A stretch of DNA of 64,000 nucleotides, from NCBI RefSeq assembly GCF_021729075.1, contig NZ_JAJSAQ010000008.1, positions 1-64,000 of the forward strand, in the 5' to 3' direction. A program made the translations under genes and the position numbers. The notes beneath the pieces were generated by a model. It did not search any database, was not told where the DNA came from, and saw only the letters and a list, made by a program, of their open reading frames with translations. Source of the stretch: Microbulbifer guangxiensis. Its GTDB lineage: Bacteria > Pseudomonadota > Gammaproteobacteria > Pseudomonadales > Cellvibrionaceae. Of this stretch, positions 33,582 through 44,327 are shown piece after piece (positions within the stretch are counted from its first letter, which is position 1; every line of letters starts with the position of its first letter).

Positions 33582-34262
33582 ATGGGACAAAAAGTACATC
33601 CTACCGGCATTCGTCTGGGTATCGTTAAAAAGCATACTTCTGTTTGGTATGCCGGCAGCGACGAGTACGCAGACAAGCTGTACACGGATCTGAAAGTTCG
33701 CGAATTCATTCGCAAGAAGCTGGCCCACGCCTCCGTGAGCCGTATCGAGATCGAACGTCCGGCCAACACCGCTCGTGTGACTATTCACACTGCGCGCCCG
33801 GGCATCGTGATCGGTAAAAAAGGCGAAGACGTTGAGCGTCTGCGCAACGAGGTAAGCGCTCAGATGGGTGTGCCTGTGCACATCGACATCGAAGAAGTGC
33901 GCAAGCCCGATCTGGACGCTGCGCTGGTTGCCCAGAACGTAGCCCAGCAGCTGGAGCGTCGTGTGATGTTCCGTCGCGCCATGAAGCGTGCGGTTCAGAA
34001 CGCAATGCGCCAGGGTGCCGAAGGTATCAAGATTCAGGTTAGTGGCCGTCTCGGTGGTGCGGAAATCGCGCGTACTGAGTGGTATCGCGAAGGTCGTGTG
34101 CCCCTGCACACCCTGCGTGCCAATATCGACTATGCCACTCATGAAGCGATGACCACTTACGGCATCATCGGTATCAAAGTCTGGATCTTCAAAGGTGAAG
34201 TAATCGGTGACGAAATTCCCGATGAGAAGCCTGCGAAGACCCGCAAGAAAGCTTCTAAGTAA
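33582..34262 (+). CDS. rpsC: 30S ribosomal protein uS3
   Basis: A 226-residue S3 (E. coli 233) at the mRNA entry site. The KH domain GXXG is in [14 protein letters not shown], and the C-terminal [13 protein letters not shown] is conserved. The C-terminal tail is slightly shorter than in E. coli. 11 bp before rplP. Confidence 0.99.
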   Translation: MGQKVHPTGIRLGIVKKHTSVWYAGSDEYADKLYTDLKVREFIRKKLAHASVSRIEIERPANTARVTIHTARPGIVIGKKGEDVERLRNEVSAQMGVPVHIDIEEVRKPDLDAALVAQNVAQQLERRVMFRRAMKRAVQNAMRQGAEGIKIQVSGRLGGAEIARTEWYREGRVPLHTLRANIDYATHEAMTTYGIIGIKVWIFKGEVIGDEIPDEKPAKTRKKASK

Positions 34263-34273
34263 GGGGTGCGCAG

Positions 34274-34687
34274 ATGCTACAACCGAAGCGTACAAAATTC
34301 CGCAAGGTACAGAAGGGTCGCAACCGCGGTCTTTCCCAGCGCGGCTCTAAGGTGAGCTTTGGCGAGTTCGGCCTCAAGGCCATCGGTCGCGGTCGTATCA
34401 CCGCCCGTCAGATCGAAGCAGCTCGTCGCGCAATGACTCGTCACGTTAAGCGTGGCGGTAAGATCTGGATTCGTGTGTTTCCGGACAAGCCCATTTCCAG
34501 TAAGCCCCTCGAAGTTCGGATGGGTAAAGGTAAGGGTAACGTAGAATACTGGGTAGCTCAGATCCAGCCGGGTAAGGTCCTCTATGAAATGGAGGGTGTT
34601 TCCGAGGATCTGGCTCGCGAAGCTTTCGAGCTCGCTGCAGCCAAGCTGCCTGTGAAGACAACTTTCGTTAAGCGTTCGGTGATGTAA
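34274..34687 (+). CDS. rplP: 50S ribosomal protein uL16
   Basis: A 137-residue L16 (E. coli 136) near the A-site tRNA elbow. [19 protein letters not shown] and [14 protein letters not shown] are hallmark segments; the Arg hydroxylated by YcfD in E. coli lies in the latter region. The stop overlaps the rpmC start by one base (TAATG). Confidence 0.99.
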   Translation: MLQPKRTKFRKVQKGRNRGLSQRGSKVSFGEFGLKAIGRGRITARQIEAARRAMTRHVKRGGKIWIRVFPDKPISSKPLEVRMGKGKGNVEYWVAQIQPGKVLYEMEGVSEDLAREAFELAAAKLPVKTTFVKRSVM

Positions 34688-34878
34688 TGAAGACTGCAGA
34701 TCTACGCGAAAAGTCAGTTGAAGAGCTGAACCAGGAATTACTGAATCAGCTCGAGGCTCAATTCAAGCTTCGCATGCAAAAGTCCACCGGTCAGCTGACT
34801 CAGACCCATCTGCTGAAGCAGGCTCGTCGCGACATTGCTCGCATTAAGACTGTGTTGACCGAGAAGGCAGGTAACTAA
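34687..34878 (+). CDS. rpmC: 50S ribosomal protein uL29
   Basis: A 63-residue helical L29 (same as E. coli) next to L23 at the tunnel exit. [18 protein letters not shown] and [20 protein letters not shown] are typical. Coupled to rplP by TAATG. Confidence 0.97.
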   Translation: MKTADLREKSVEELNQELLNQLEAQFKLRMQKSTGQLTQTHLLKQARRDIARIKTVLTEKAGN

Positions 34879-34880
34879 TC

Positions 34881-35144
34881 ATGGCTGAAGCAAAACTGAA
34901 GCGCACACTCACCGGTAAGGTAGTGAGTGACAAGATGGATAAAACCATCACCGTTTTGATCGAGCGCCGTGTTAAGCACCCGATCTACGGCAAAATTGTG
35001 AGCAAGTCCACCAAGCTCAAGGCCCATGACGAGAACAATGAGTGCAGCATCGGTGATGTTGTAACCATCGAGGAATCTCGTCCGCTGTCCAAGAGCAAAT
35101 CCTGGTCTTTGCAAAAAATTGTAGAGCGTGCGGCGAAGGTTTAA
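34881..35144 (+). CDS. rpsQ: 30S ribosomal protein uS17
   Basis: An 87-residue S17 (E. coli 84), a primary 16S rRNA binder. [17 protein letters not shown] and [15 protein letters not shown] are conserved. It starts 2 bp after rpmC and is the last gene of the S10 unit; only 34 bp separate it from rplN, with no terminator or promoter visible, so S10 and spc may be cotranscribed. Confidence 0.98.
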   Translation: MAEAKLKRTLTGKVVSDKMDKTITVLIERRVKHPIYGKIVSKSTKLKAHDENNECSIGDVVTIEESRPLSKSKSWSLQKIVERAAKV

Positions 35145-35178
35145 CCCCTAGCGCATTGAAGAGTTTCGGAGAGAGACG

Positions 35179-35547
35179 ATGATTCAAGCGGAATCCTACT
35201 TAGAAGTAGCTGACAACAGTGGGGCTCGCCGCGTCATGTGCATCAAGGTGCTGGGCGGCTCCCATCGTCGGTATGCTGGCGTGGGCGACATTATCAAGGT
35301 GACCGTTAAGGAAGCCATCCCCCGCGGTAAAGTAAAGAAAGGTCAGGTGATGAACGCTGTTGTGGTTCGCACCAAGAAAGGTGTGCGTCGCCCGGACGGC
35401 TCCCTGATCAAGTTTGACGAAAACGCAGCGGTACTGCTGAACCAGCAACATGCGCCGGTCGGCACCCGTATTTTTGGCCCGGTAACTCGCGAGCTGCGCA
35501 GTGAGAAGTTCATGAAGATCATCTCGCTGGCCCCCGAAGTTATCTAA
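35179..35547 (+). CDS. rplN: 50S ribosomal protein uL14
   Basis: A 122-residue L14 (E. coli 123), a subunit-bridge protein and the binding site of silencing factor RsfS. The start [27 protein letters not shown] is standard. CGGAGAGAG lies before the ATG. First gene of the spc group. Confidence 0.99.
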   Translation: MIQAESYLEVADNSGARRVMCIKVLGGSHRRYAGVGDIIKVTVKEAIPRGKVKKGQVMNAVVVRTKKGVRRPDGSLIKFDENAAVLLNQQHAPVGTRIFGPVTRELRSEKFMKIISLAPEVI

Positions 35548-35568
35548 GCCTGGAGCGGAGATAGAGTA

Positions 35569-35886
35569 ATGCGCAAGATCAAGCGTGACGACGAAGTCAT
35601 CGTTATCGCCGGTCGCGACAAGGGCAAGCGCGGCACCGTACGCAAGGTGCTGAACGACGGCCGACTGATCGTATCCGGTGTACAGATGATCAAAAAACAC
35701 CAGAAGCCGAACCCGCAGATGGGCATTTCCGGCGGTATCGTTGAGAAGGAGGCCGCTATCCAGGCTTCCAATGTGGCGATTTTCAATCCGTCAACCCAGA
35801 AAGCTGACCGTGTGGGCTTCAAAGTACTGGAAGACGGCACTAAGATTCGCGTCTTCAAATCCAACGGCGAAGCCGTCGACGCATAA
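35569..35886 (+). CDS. rplX: 50S ribosomal protein uL24
   Basis: A 105-residue L24 (E. coli 104), an assembly initiator for the 50S subunit. The KOW motif [18 protein letters not shown] is at the N-terminus. 21 bp after rplN, 18 bp before rplE. Confidence 0.98.
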   Translation: MRKIKRDDEVIVIAGRDKGKRGTVRKVLNDGRLIVSGVQMIKKHQKPNPQMGISGGIVEKEAAIQASNVAIFNPSTQKADRVGFKVLEDGTKIRVFKSNGEAVDA

Positions 35887-35904
35887 GCAGGTTGGGTATT
35901 TATC

Positions 35905-36444
35905 ATGGCAAAGCTAAAAGAGCTCTACGTTAAAGAACTCGCGCCCAAGCTGAAAGAAGAGCTGGGGCTCGAGAATGTGATGGCAGTGCCGCGTATCACC
36001 AAGATCACCATCAATATGGGTGTTGGTGAGGCGATTGGTGACAAGAAGGTACTGGAACACGCTGTCAGTGACATGACAGCGATTACTGGTCAGAAGCCCA
36101 TCGTGACCAAAGCGCGCAAGTCTATTGCGGGCTTTAAGATCCGTGATGGTTGGCCGATCGGCTGTAAGGTAACTCTGCGCGGCGAGCGCATGTATGAGTT
36201 CCTTGAGCGCCTGGTCGACATCGCGATCCCGCGTATCCGCGACTTCCGTGGCATCAGCCCGAAGCAGTTCGACGGGCGCGGCAACTTCTCGATGGGTGTG
36301 ACTGAGCAAATCATCTTCCCGGAAATTGACTACGACAAGGTAGACAAGCTCCGCGGTCTGGATATTTGCATTACAACCACAGCAGCCAACGACGACCAAG
36401 GTCGCGCACTGCTGAAAGCGTTTAACTTCCCTTTCAAGGGTTAA
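35905..36444 (+). CDS. rplE: 50S ribosomal protein uL5
   Basis: A 179-residue L5 (same as E. coli), which binds 5S rRNA and contacts P-site t[23 protein letters not shown] and [18 protein letters not shown] are present. In E. coli the S8 repressor site of the spc operon lies at the start of this gene; I did not try to fold it here. Confidence 0.99.
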   Translation: MAKLKELYVKELAPKLKEELGLENVMAVPRITKITINMGVGEAIGDKKVLEHAVSDMTAITGQKPIVTKARKSIAGFKIRDGWPIGCKVTLRGERMYEFLERLVDIAIPRIRDFRGISPKQFDGRGNFSMGVTEQIIFPEIDYDKVDKLRGLDICITTTAANDDQGRALLKAFNFPFKG

Positions 36445-36453
36445 GAGGATTCC

Positions 36454-36759
36454 ATGGCGAAGAAATCCATGATTGCGCGTGAGAACAAGCGCGCTCGAAC
36501 CGCAGCTAAGTACGCCGAAAAGCGTCAGGAGCTGAAGGCGATCATCGCCAGTCCCACTGCTTCCGATGAGGAGAAGTGGGAGGCTCAACTCAAGCTGCAG
36601 AAACTGCCGCGCGATGCAAGCCCGGTACGTCAGCAACGCCGCTGTCGTATTACTGGTCGCCCCCACGCTGTCTACCGTAAGTTCGGCCTGTGCCGTAACA
36701 AGCTGCGCGAAGCGGCCATGCGTGGTGATGTTCCCGGCCTGGTTAAGTCCAGCTGGTAA
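36454..36759 (+). CDS. rpsN: 30S ribosomal protein uS14, zinc-free form
   Basis: A 101-residue S14 (same as E. coli). It is the long C-minus form: there is no CxxC pair, so no zinc is bound. [19 protein letters not shown] and the ending GLVKSSW are conserved. 9 bp after rplE. Confidence 0.98.
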   Translation: MAKKSMIARENKRARTAAKYAEKRQELKAIIASPTASDEEKWEAQLKLQKLPRDASPVRQQRRCRITGRPHAVYRKFGLCRNKLREAAMRGDVPGLVKSSW

Positions 36760-36784
36760 AGGCAGACTTGAGGAGTCTTTATAA

Positions 36785-37177
36785 ATGAGTATGCAAGATC
36801 CGTTGGCAGATATGCTGACTCGCATCCGCAACGCCCTGGGCCGCGGAAAGGCGAGTGTTTCTCTGCCTTCATCCAAACTGAAAGTAGCGGTAGCCAAAGT
36901 CCTGAAAGACGAAGGCTACGTTGCTGACTACGCCGTAAGCGAGGGCGCCAAGCCCGAACTGACCATTGACCTGAAGTACTTCCAGGGCAAGCCGGTTATT
37001 GCTGAGCTGGATCGGGTATCCCGTCCTGGCCTGCGCGCTTACTCTGGTAAGAAAGCTCTGCCTTCCGTGCGCGGTGGTCTGGGTATCGCTATCGTCTCCA
37101 CCTCAAAGGGTGTGATGACCGATCGTGCTGCCCGTCAGGCCGGCGTCGGTGGCGAAGTGCTCTGCACCGTATTCTAA
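36785..37177 (+). CDS. rpsH: 30S ribosomal protein uS8
   Basis: A 130-residue S8 (same as E. coli), central-domain 16S rRNA binder and, in E. coli, the translational repressor of spc. [14 protein letters not shown] and the C-terminal [22 protein letters not shown] are typical. TGAGGAG precedes the ATG. Confidence 0.99.
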   Translation: MSMQDPLADMLTRIRNALGRGKASVSLPSSKLKVAVAKVLKDEGYVADYAVSEGAKPELTIDLKYFQGKPVIAELDRVSRPGLRAYSGKKALPSVRGGLGIAIVSTSKGVMTDRAARQAGVGGEVLCTVF

Positions 37178-37189
37178 GCGGGGGTTGGT

Positions 37190-37723
37190 ATGTCTCGAGT
37201 AGCAAATGATCCAGTAAGCATCCCCGCCGGCGTTACCGTTGACCTCAAGGGTCAGGATATCGCCGTCAAGGGTGGAAATGGCAACCTGAGCATGGTCATC
37301 CACAACGATGTGGAAGTGGCCGAGGTTGAAGGCAAGCTGACTTTCGTAGCCCGCAATGGCTCCAAGCAGGCAAAGGCCCTGTCTGGTACCACTCGCGCTC
37401 TGGTCAACAACATGGTTGTTGGCGTGAGCCAGGGCTTCGAGAAGAAACTGCAGCTGTTGGGTGTTGGTTACCGCGCGAAAGCAGCGGGCAAGACCGTCAA
37501 CCTGACTCTGGGCTTCTCCCACCCGATCGATTATCAGCTGCCGGAGGGCGTAACTGCCGAAACCCCGAGCCAGACTGAAATCGTACTGAAGAGCAGCGAC
37601 AAGCAGCTGCTGGGCCAAGTGGCCGCCGAGATCCGCGCATTCCGTCCGCCGGAGCCCTACAAAGGTAAGGGTGTCCGCTACGCCGAGGAACGCGTGTATC
37701 GCAAAGAGGCCAAGAAGAAGTAG
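37190..37723 (+). CDS. rplF: 50S ribosomal protein uL6
   Basis: A 177-residue L6 (same as E. coli), two related domains near the sarcin-ricin loop. [24 protein letters not shown] and [12 protein letters not shown] are signature stretches. 12 bp after rpsH. Confidence 0.99.
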   Translation: MSRVANDPVSIPAGVTVDLKGQDIAVKGGNGNLSMVIHNDVEVAEVEGKLTFVARNGSKQAKALSGTTRALVNNMVVGVSQGFEKKLQLLGVGYRAKAAGKTVNLTLGFSHPIDYQLPEGVTAETPSQTEIVLKSSDKQLLGQVAAEIRAFRPPEPYKGKGVRYAEERVYRKEAKKK

Positions 37724-37736
37724 GTAGGGCATTGAA

Positions 37737-38087
37737 ATGAACGTTAAGAAGCAATCTCGCTTGCGTCGTGCACGTCGTGCCCGCGCCAAGATCCGCGAGC
37801 TCGGCGCTGTTCGCCTGACCGTGAACCGCACGCCGCGCCACATTTACGCACAGATCCTGTCCGCTGACGGCGACAAGGTATTGGCCTCCGCCTCTACCCT
37901 CGATAAGGACCTGCGCGCAGGTAAAACCGGTAACGTCGACGCCGCAACAGCGGTTGGCTCCCTGATCGCCGAGCGCGCCAAGGCAGCCGGCGTTGAAGAA
38001 GTCGCCTTCGACCGCAGCGGTTTCAAGTACCACGGCCGCGTCAAGGCCCTGGCTGACGCTGCCCGCGAAGCCGGTCTGAAATTCTAA
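37737..38087 (+). CDS. rplR: 50S ribosomal protein uL18
   Basis: A 116-residue L18 (E. coli 117) that binds 5S rRNA with L5 and L25. The basic N-terminus [16 protein letters not shown] and the ending [26 protein letters not shown] are typical. 13 bp after rplF. Confidence 0.98.
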   Translation: MNVKKQSRLRRARRARAKIRELGAVRLTVNRTPRHIYAQILSADGDKVLASASTLDKDLRAGKTGNVDAATAVGSLIAERAKAAGVEEVAFDRSGFKYHGRVKALADAAREAGLKF

Positions 38088-38097
38088 GGGTTGAGTT

Positions 38098-38604
38098 ATG
38101 GCTAGAGAGAAAGACAAAAGCAACGACGAAGGCCTGCAGGAAAAGCTGGTCCAGGTCAATCGCGTTGCCAAGACTGTAAAAGGTGGTCGCATCTTCGCTT
38201 TCACCGCGCTGACTGTTGTCGGTGATGGTAATGGCCGCGTCGGTTTCGGTCGCGGTAAAGCCCGCGAAGTACCGGTCGCTATCCAGAAGGCGATGGAAGC
38301 TGCGCGTCGCAACATGATTCAGGTTGACCTGAATGGCGACACCATCCAGTACGCCACCAAGGGTATCCACGGTGGTTCCAAGGTATACATGCAGCCGGCC
38401 TCCCAGGGTACCGGTGTCATCGCCGGCGGTGCCATGCGCTCCGTACTGGAAATGGCAGGCGTACACAACGTACTGGCAAAGTGCTACGGCTCCACCAATC
38501 CGGTGAACGTAGTGCGCGCTACTTTCGACGCGCTGGCTCAGATGAGCAGCCCGGAAGACGTGGCGGCCAAGCGTGGCAAGTCTGTTGAAGAAATCCTGAA
38601 CTGA
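38098..38604 (+). CDS. rpsE: 30S ribosomal protein uS5
   Basis: A 168-residue S5 (E. coli 167) at the mRNA entry/decoding region. The double-stranded RNA-binding domain contains [12 protein letters not shown], and [14 protein letters not shown] is conserved. The N-terminal loop altered in spectinomycin resistance looks wild type. 10 bp after rplR. Confidence 0.99.
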   Translation: MAREKDKSNDEGLQEKLVQVNRVAKTVKGGRIFAFTALTVVGDGNGRVGFGRGKAREVPVAIQKAMEAARRNMIQVDLNGDTIQYATKGIHGGSKVYMQPASQGTGVIAGGAMRSVLEMAGVHNVLAKCYGSTNPVNVVRATFDALAQMSSPEDVAAKRGKSVEEILN

Positions 38605-38642
38605 TCGCGGTTCGGACCAAAGGTTATTTAGTGGGTAAGACC

Positions 38643-38828
38643 ATGGCTAAGAAGACCATTAAAGTCACCCAGATCAAAAGCATCGCCGGACGCCTGAAAA
38701 ACCATCAGGCGTGCGTTGCCGGTCTGGGTCTGCGCCGCATCGGTCACACTGTGGAAGTGGAAGACACTCCGGCTGTGCGCGGCATGATCAACAAAGTGAA
38801 CTACCTGGTGAAGGTGGAGGGGGAATAA
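38643..38828 (+). CDS. rpmD: 50S ribosomal protein uL30
   Basis: A 61-residue L30 (E. coli 59). The core IGRL-like [25 protein letters not shown] and the [12 protein letters not shown] ending are typical. I choose the ATG at 38643 because it gives the family start [14 protein letters not shown] at 38631 would add MGKT and has AAAGG 7 nt upstream, so it is a real alternative. Confidence 0.93.
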   Translation: MAKKTIKVTQIKSIAGRLKNHQACVAGLGLRRIGHTVEVEDTPAVRGMINKVNYLVKVEGE

Positions 38829-38829
38829 C

Positions 38830-39264
38830 ATGCGTTTGAATGAACTTTCTCCCGCTGAAGGTCACAAGCATTCTGCCAAGCGCGTTGGTCGCGGTATCGG
38901 CAGTGGCCTGGGCAAGACCGGTGGCCGTGGCCACAAGGGTCAGAAGTCCCGTTCCGGTGGCAGCGTTCGTCCGGGCTTCGAAGGCGGTCAGATGCCGCTG
39001 CAGAAGCGCCTGCCGAAGTACGGCTTCACTGCGTACACCTCCCGCTTTGCGGCGGAAGTACGTCTGGGCGAGCTGAACAAGGTAGATGCGGACGTAATCG
39101 ATTTGGCAGCGCTGAAGAATGCCGATATTATCGGCAGCCACGTAAAACGCGCCAAAGTGTTCCTTTCTGGCGAGCTGACCAAGGCAGTGACTGTCAAGGG
39201 TCTGGGCGTCACCAAGGGTGCGAAAGCGGCCATCGAAGCTGCTGGCGGTAAAGTAGAAGACTAA
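38830..39264 (+). CDS. rplO: 50S ribosomal protein uL15
   Basis: A 144-residue L15 (same as E. coli), a late assembly protein. The Gly/Arg-rich N-terminal extension ([21 protein letters not shown]) and [15 protein letters not shown] are present. One base separates it from rpmD; its GGAGGGGG ribosome site is inside the end of rpmD. Confidence 0.98.
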   Translation: MRLNELSPAEGHKHSAKRVGRGIGSGLGKTGGRGHKGQKSRSGGSVRPGFEGGQMPLQKRLPKYGFTAYTSRFAAEVRLGELNKVDADVIDLAALKNADIIGSHVKRAKVFLSGELTKAVTVKGLGVTKGAKAAIEAAGGKVED

Positions 39265-39275
39265 TTGAGGCCCCA

Positions 39276-40622
39276 ATGGCACGACCAGGATCCGGCGTAA
39301 ATTCCCTGGGTAACAGCAAGGGATTGGGCGAGCTTTGGGCTCGCCTTCGTTTTCTGTTCCTCGCGATACTCGTGTACCGCGTAGGTACCCATATTCCGGT
39401 GCCCGGCATTGATCCGGAGAAGCTGTCCAACCTGTTCAACCAGAACCAGGGAACCATCCTTGGCCTGTTCAACATGTTCTCGGGCGGCGCACTGGAGCGC
39501 ATGAGTATTCTGGCTCTGGGCATCATGCCGTACATCTCCGCGTCCATCATCATGCAGTTGATGACCGCGGTGACTCCGTCCCTCGAAGCCCTCAAAAAAG
39601 AGGGTGACGCGGGACGGCGCAAGATCAACCAGTACACCCGGTATCTCACCGTCGTACTGGCCCTGATCCAGGGCATCGGCATGACATTTGGCCTCGCTGG
39701 CCAGAACCTCGCCTATTCGGCGGAGCCGGCATTCGGTTTCTACTTTGTGGCCGTGGTGTCACTGGTGACCGGTGCTGTCTTCATGATGTGGCTGGGTGAG
39801 CAGATCACCGAGCGCGGTGTTGGCAACGGCATTTCCATGCTGATTTTTGCCGGTATCGTAGCCGGGCTGCCCAGTGCCATCGGTCAGGCGTTTGAACAGG
39901 CCCGTCAGGGCGAGCTGCATATCCTGCTGCTGTTGGCGATCGGCTTTGTTGCCATCGCTGTGGTCTACTTCGTCGTCGTGATGGAGCGTGGCCAGCGCCG
40001 GATTACCATTAACCATGCCCGCCGTCAGGCCGGTCGCTACTCAGCTGCTCCCGCAGCTCAGTCCAGCCACCTGCCGCTGAAGGTCAACATGGCTGGTGTA
40101 ATCCCGGTGATCTTTGCCAGCAGTATCCTGCTGTTCCCTGCGACTCTGGCGCAGTGGTTCGGTCAGGGCGGCGAGGGACTCGGCGCACAGATCCTGCAGT
40201 GGATGGCTCTGCAGCTTGGCCCTGGCCAGCCGCTGAACATCATCCTGTTTGCGCTGCTGATCGGATTCTTCTGCTTCTTCTATACGGCATTGATGTTCAA
40301 TCCGAATGAAGTGGCCGACAACCTGAAAAAGTCTGGCGCGTACGTGCCCGGCATTCGTCCCGGTGAGCAGACGGCCCGCTATATCGACAGCGTGCTGACC
40401 CGTCTCACCCTGGTCGGAGCCGTGTATATCGCACTGGTCTCCCTGCTGCCGCAGTTCCTGGTGGTAGGGCTGAACATACCCTTCTATCTGGGTGGTACAT
40501 CGCTGCTGATCGTTGTGGTCGTGGTGATGGACTTCATGGCTCAGGTGCAGTCGCACTTGCTGTCGCACCAGTATGAAGGCTTGATGAAAAAGGCGAACCT
40601 GCAGGGCTACGGTCGCCGCTGA
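39276..40622 (+). CDS. secY: Preprotein translocase subunit SecY
   Basis: A 448-residue protein with ten membrane segments forming the protein-conducting channel (E. coli SecY 443). The plug/first periplasmic region with [24 protein letters not shown], and the cytosolic loop C5 with the conserved Arg in [14 protein letters not shown], are present. GAGG precedes the ATG by 4 nt. Its partner secE is at 12496. Confidence 0.99.
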   Translation: MARPGSGVNSLGNSKGLGELWARLRFLFLAILVYRVGTHIPVPGIDPEKLSNLFNQNQGTILGLFNMFSGGALERMSILALGIMPYISASIIMQLMTAVTPSLEALKKEGDAGRRKINQYTRYLTVVLALIQGIGMTFGLAGQNLAYSAEPAFGFYFVAVVSLVTGAVFMMWLGEQITERGVGNGISMLIFAGIVAGLPSAIGQAFEQARQGELHILLLLAIGFVAIAVVYFVVVMERGQRRITINHARRQAGRYSAAPAAQSSHLPLKVNMAGVIPVIFASSILLFPATLAQWFGQGGEGLGAQILQWMALQLGPGQPLNIILFALLIGFFCFFYTALMFNPNEVADNLKKSGAYVPGIRPGEQTARYIDSVLTRLTLVGAVYIALVSLLPQFLVVGLNIPFYLGGTSLLIVVVVVMDFMAQVQSHLLSHQYEGLMKKANLQGYGRR

Positions 40623-40664
40623 TAGCGGTGCCGGCATGCGGTTTAAGTGAACTGAGGTAGGATC

Positions 40665-40781
40665 ATGAAAGTACGCGCTTCTGTTAAAAAGATCTGCCGT
40701 AACTGCAAGATCGTGCGCCGCAAGGGCGTTCTGCGGGTTATCTGCAGCGCTGAGCCGCGCCACAAGCAGCGGCAGGGCTAA
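40665..40781 (+). CDS. rpmJ: 50S ribosomal protein bL36, zinc-binding form
   Basis: A 38-residue protein. The zinc ribbon is complete: Cys11, Cys14, Cys27 and His33, so this is the zinc-dependent C-plus form. A TAGGA site lies just upstream. It closes the spc group as in E. coli (secY-rpmJ), 42 bp after secY. Confidence 0.97.
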   Translation: MKVRASVKKICRNCKIVRRKGVLRVICSAEPRHKQRQG

Positions 40782-40822
40782 GCACGGAACCTGCAAGCTC
40801 TGCTTTGCACCGTGTTTGGAGT

Positions 40823-40840
40823 CCGGCCATGGATGGCCGG
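40823..40840. repeat. Dispersed palindrome, copy 2
   Basis: CCGGCCATGGATGGCCGG is an 18-nt near-perfect palindrome with core GGCCATGGATGGCC, 17 of 18 identical to copy 1 at 225-242. CCAGGAAG follows at 40853-40860, as a related motif does in the other copies. Confidence 0.6.
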
Positions 40841-41034
40841 GCAGGCGTCGCTCCAGGAAGGGGTTCCAGGCGCCAGTATTCGAACCAGCCAGTGACTGCG
40901 GCCCCCGCGGTGACCGGCGACACCGGTAGCCTTGGCTGCTGGTGGGGACTGAAAAGTCATCTTTTTGGTTCCAATTGGGGGCGTTGACTGTCGTCCGCTT
41001 CTCTCCACGATCGGTTCGGGGAGAGGGCGGGCTA

Positions 41035-41063
41035 TTGCAATTTAGTGTCTGAAAAGCTATTCT
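41035..41063 (+). promoter_or_regulatory. alpha operon promoter
   Basis: TTGCAA (41035-41040) and TATTCT (41058-41063) with a 17-bp spacer, followed by TGCGCGCC. The start point would leave a leader of about 100 nt before rpsM. Confidence 0.65.
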
Positions 41064-41168
41064 TGCGCGCCTTTTTGGTGGCGCAGGCCGTTTTTTAGTC
41101 GCTGTCAGCGCCGAATTCTAAGTTGAGTCACATTTGAGAGTGGCTCCCAATACGTGGAGTATGCCTCT

Positions 41169-41525
41169 ATGGCACGTATTGCTGGTGTCAATGTACCAGA
41201 CCACAAGCACGCCGTGATCTCCCTGACCCATATCTATGGGGTTGGTCGCACTACGGCTAAGTCTATTCTGGCAGCGGTTGGTATCGCTGAATCCACCAAA
41301 ATCCGCGATCTGTCTGAAGAGCAGATTGAAACCATCCGTGGCGAAGTTGCAAAACTGACCGTGGAAGGTGATCTGCGCCGCGAAGTTTCCATGAACATCA
41401 AGCGTTTGATGGACCTGGGTTGCTTCCGCGGTCTGCGCCACCGTCGCAGCCTGCCGCTGCGTGGTCAGCGCACCAAGACAAATGCCCGTACCCGTAAGGG
41501 TCCGCGCAAGCCGATTCGCAAGTAA
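41169..41525 (+). CDS. rpsM: 30S ribosomal protein uS13
   Basis: A 118-residue S13 (same as E. coli), in the 30S head contacting L5 and P-site t[23 protein letters not shown] is the standard N-terminus, which selects the ATG at 41169 over one 15 bp upstream; GGAG lies 9 nt before it. The C-terminal tail [11 protein letters not shown] is intact. Confidence 0.98.
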   Translation: MARIAGVNVPDHKHAVISLTHIYGVGRTTAKSILAAVGIAESTKIRDLSEEQIETIRGEVAKLTVEGDLRREVSMNIKRLMDLGCFRGLRHRRSLPLRGQRTKTNARTRKGPRKPIRK

Positions 41526-41602
41526 GACGCGGAATCGCGGTTTAACAAGCCCCTCTCCTCGGTTGAGATGGGGGGATTTGATACAGGATTTAGGATACAG
41601 GT

Positions 41603-41992
41603 ATGGCTAAGCCAAAAACTACTGTTCGCAAAAAGGTCAAAAAGACCGTTGTCGACGGTATTGCCCACATCCACGCATCGTTTAACAATACGATCGTAAC
41701 GATCACTGATCGTCAGGGTAATACCCTCAGCTGGGCCACTGCTGGTGGTTCCGGTTTCCGCGGCTCTCGTAAGAGCACGCCGTTTGCAGCCCAGGTTGCC
41801 GCAGAGCGCGCAGGTAATGCCGCTCAGGAATACGGCCTGAAAAACCTCGATGTCGAAGTTAAGGGCCCTGGCCCGGGTCGCGAATCCGCTGTTCGCGCAC
41901 TGAATAACTGCGGCTTCAAGATTACCAACATCACCGACGTGACGCCGATCCCACATAATGGTTGTCGTCCGCCCAAGAAACGTCGCGTGTAA
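41603..41992 (+). CDS. rpsK: 30S ribosomal protein uS11
   Basis: A 129-residue S11 (same as E. coli) on the 30S platform. [22 protein letters not shown] and the ending [16 protein letters not shown] are typical; the Asn-Gly where isoaspartate forms in E. coli S11 is present as HNG. 77 bp after rpsM. Confidence 0.99.
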   Translation: MAKPKTTVRKKVKKTVVDGIAHIHASFNNTIVTITDRQGNTLSWATAGGSGFRGSRKSTPFAAQVAAERAGNAAQEYGLKNLDVEVKGPGPGRESAVRALNNCGFKITNITDVTPIPHNGCRPPKKRRV

Positions 41993-42007
41993 GAGGGGGC
42001 TGACAAA

Positions 42008-42628
42008 ATGGCACGTTATATTGGACCAAAATGTAAGCTTTCCCGTCGGGAAGGTACCGATCTGCAGCTGAAAAGTGGTGTTCGCCCGCACGATTCCAAG
42101 TGTCGCGCGGAAACCAAGCCGGGCCAGCATGGCGCCGGTCGTGGTCGCCTGAGCGACTACGGTGTACAGCTGCGTGAAAAGCAGAAAGTTCGCCGCATCT
42201 ACGGCGTACTGGAAAAGCAGTTCCGCAACTACTATAAGGAAGCGGCGCGCCTCAAGGGTGCTACCGGTGAAAACCTTCTGCAACTGCTGGAAAAACGCCT
42301 GGACAACGTGGTTTACCGCATGGGCTTTGGCGCTACCCGCGCTGAGGCGCGCCAGCTGGTTTCCCACAAGGCGATTCTGGTCAACGGCAGCGCGGTCAAC
42401 ATCCCGTCTTACCAGGTCAAGGCTGGTGACGTGATTTCCATCCGCGAGAAAGCCAAGAAGCAGATGCGTATCCAGAATTCCGTTTCCCTCGCCGCCCAGC
42501 GTGGCGATGTCGAGTGGGTAGACGTCAACGCGAGCAAGCTGGAAGGCACGTTCAAGCGTGTTCCGGATCGCGTCGATCTGCCGGCAGAGATCAACGAAAA
42601 CCTTATTGTGGAACTCTACTCCAAGTAA
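42008..42628 (+). CDS. rpsD: 30S ribosomal protein uS4
   Basis: A 206-residue S4 (same as E. coli), primary 16S binder and alpha-operon repressor in E. coli. The S4 RNA-binding domain includes [31 protein letters not shown]. This is the standard type without an N-terminal zinc site. 15 bp after rpsK. Confidence 0.99.
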   Translation: MARYIGPKCKLSRREGTDLQLKSGVRPHDSKCRAETKPGQHGAGRGRLSDYGVQLREKQKVRRIYGVLEKQFRNYYKEAARLKGATGENLLQLLEKRLDNVVYRMGFGATRAEARQLVSHKAILVNGSAVNIPSYQVKAGDVISIREKAKKQMRIQNSVSLAAQRGDVEWVDVNASKLEGTFKRVPDRVDLPAEINENLIVELYSK

Positions 42629-42655
42629 GGGATACAACTTTAAACAGGTATGGCT

Positions 42656-43660
42656 ATGCAGACTGCTGTCAACGAGTTTTTGACACCGCGTCGTATTGAC
42701 GTCACCGAGTACAACCCGAATCACGCCAAGGTGGTTCTGGAGCCGCTGGAGCGTGGTTTCGGCCACACTCTGGGCAACGCACTGCGTCGCATCCTGCTGT
42801 CCTCCATGCCGGGCTGCGCCGTCACTGAAGTCGAGATCGACGGTGTTGAGCACGAGTACAGCGCGATCGAAGGTGTGCAGGAAGATGTAATCGAAATCCT
42901 GCTCAACCTGAAAGACATCGCTGTGGTCATGCACGGCAAGGATCAGGCCGTTCTGAGCCTGAGCAAGAAGGGACCGGGTGCAGTGACTGCCGGTGATATC
43001 CAGGTAGATCACGACATCGAGATCATCAATCCCGAGCACGTGATCGCCAACATCACCGGTGACGTTGAACTCAATCTGCGTCTGACCGTCGCGCGCGGCC
43101 GTGGCTACCAGCCCGCCGACGCCCGTCGCGACGACGAGGAAGAGACCCGTTCAATCGGCCGTCTGCAGCTGGATGCATCTTTCAGCCCGGTGCGCCGCGT
43201 TTCCTACAGTGTGGAATCCGCACGTGTAGAGCAGCGCACCGACCTGGACAAGCTGGTTCTGGACCTGGAAACCAACGGTACCCTGGATCCTGAAGAGGCT
43301 ATCCGTCGCGCCGCGACCATCCTGCAGCAGCAGCTGGCCGTGTTCGTGGACCTGGAGGACAATCGTCCGTCCGACAAGCCGGCGGAAGAGCCGGAAGTCG
43401 ATCCGGTTCTGCTGCGCCCGGTTGATGACCTGGAGCTGACCGTACGTTCGGCCAACTGTCTGAAAGCAGAAAACATCTACTACATCGGTGACCTGATTCA
43501 GCGCACCGAAGTGGAGCTGCTGAAGACCCCGAACCTGGGCAAGAAGTCCCTGACCGAAATCAAGGACGTTCTGGCCTCCCGCGGTCTGTCCCTGGGTATG
43601 CGCCTTGAGAACTGGCCGCCGGCCAGCCTCAAGGGCGACAGCAAGCTGAGCCCCCTGTAA
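42656..43660 (+). CDS. rpoA: DNA-directed RNA polymerase subunit alpha
   Basis: A 334-residue alpha subunit. The N-terminal domain (about 1-235) has the dimerisation stretch [20 protein letters not shown]; the C-terminal domain (about 250-325) has the UP-element/activator-binding segment [15 protein letters not shown] and [24 protein letters not shown]. Two ATGs lie 6 bp apart; I take the second, which has CAGG 8 nt upstream and the family start MQTAVNEFL. Confidence 0.97.
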   Translation: MQTAVNEFLTPRRIDVTEYNPNHAKVVLEPLERGFGHTLGNALRRILLSSMPGCAVTEVEIDGVEHEYSAIEGVQEDVIEILLNLKDIAVVMHGKDQAVLSLSKKGPGAVTAGDIQVDHDIEIINPEHVIANITGDVELNLRLTVARGRGYQPADARRDDEEETRSIGRLQLDASFSPVRRVSYSVESARVEQRTDLDKLVLDLETNGTLDPEEAIRRAATILQQQLAVFVDLEDNRPSDKPAEEPEVDPVLLRPVDDLELTVRSANCLKAENIYYIGDLIQRTEVELLKTPNLGKKSLTEIKDVLASRGLSLGMRLENWPPASLKGDSKLSPL

Positions 43661-43792
43661 GTATCTGGTAGGCGCGGCTACTGGCCGCGTGCTTAGAAAG
43701 AACCCGAGCGGTGCCTGCCCTGGCATTCACCGCTCCAGCACGACTTGCTGAGACAGCACCGTCGTTAGCAATATGTCGTAAGGAATTGAGTT

Positions 43793-44188
43793 ATGCGTCA
43801 TCGCTATAGTGGCCGTAAATTCAGCCGTACCAGCGCCCATCGCAAAGCCATGTTCAAGAACATGACCGCGTCGCTGGTTGAACACGAACTGATCAAAACC
43901 ACACTGCCGAAAGCCAAGGAGCTGCGTCGCGTTGCCGAGCCGCTGATCACCCTGGCCAAGAAAGACAGTGTTGCCAACCGTCGTCTGGCTTTTGCCCGCC
44001 TCCGTGACAAGGATGCGGTCAAGAAGCTCTTTGAAGAGCTGGGTCCTCGCTACGAGGCCCGTCCGGGCGGTTACATCCGTATCCTGAAGTGCGGCTTCCG
44101 CGCCGGCGACAAGGCCCCGATGGCTTTCGTCGAGCTGGTTGACCGTCCCCAGGTTGAGGATGATGCAGCCGAAGCTGCTGAGGCGTAA
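43793..44188 (+). CDS. rplQ: 50S ribosomal protein bL17
   Basis: A 131-residue L17 (E. coli 127) at the base of the large subunit. [24 protein letters not shown] and [25 protein letters not shown] are conserved; the C-terminal tail is acidic and Ala-rich. It follows rpoA after 132 bp and ends the alpha operon before a strong terminator. Confidence 0.99.
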   Translation: MRHRYSGRKFSRTSAHRKAMFKNMTASLVEHELIKTTLPKAKELRRVAEPLITLAKKDSVANRRLAFARLRDKDAVKKLFEELGPRYEARPGGYIRILKCGFRAGDKAPMAFVELVDRPQVEDDAAEAAEA

Positions 44189-44232
44189 GCACCAGTCAGC
44201 ACCGAGAGGTCCGCATGGTCGGCCCTCTGCAG

Positions 44233-44261
44233 AAAAGCCGGTCTCTGACCGGCTTTTTTTT
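44233..44261 (+). terminator. alpha operon terminator
   Basis: A perfect stem AAAAGCCGGTC (44233-44243) with GACCGGCTTTT (44247-44257), TCT loop, and eight T in total (44254-44261). Confidence 0.95.
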
Positions 44262-44327
44262 CGCCGGTTTGTTGTAAAATTGGCCGCCTTGGCGCATGCA
44301 GCGCCTGTCGTGATACCGGAGGTTTCC

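Larger units (their letters stand above)
40782..41168. other. spc-alpha intergenic region
   Basis: 387 bp without a gene. An imperfect hairpin follows rpmJ (CACGG 40783-40787 with CCGTG 40810-40814, inner GCAAGC/GCTTTGC, then TTT) and may be a weak terminator. The dispersed palindrome sits at 40823-40840 and the alpha promoter at 41035-41063. The roughly 100-nt leader before rpsM is where an S4-binding pseudoknot lies in E. coli; I could not establish its fold. In Pseudomonas this gap is also long. Confidence 0.6.
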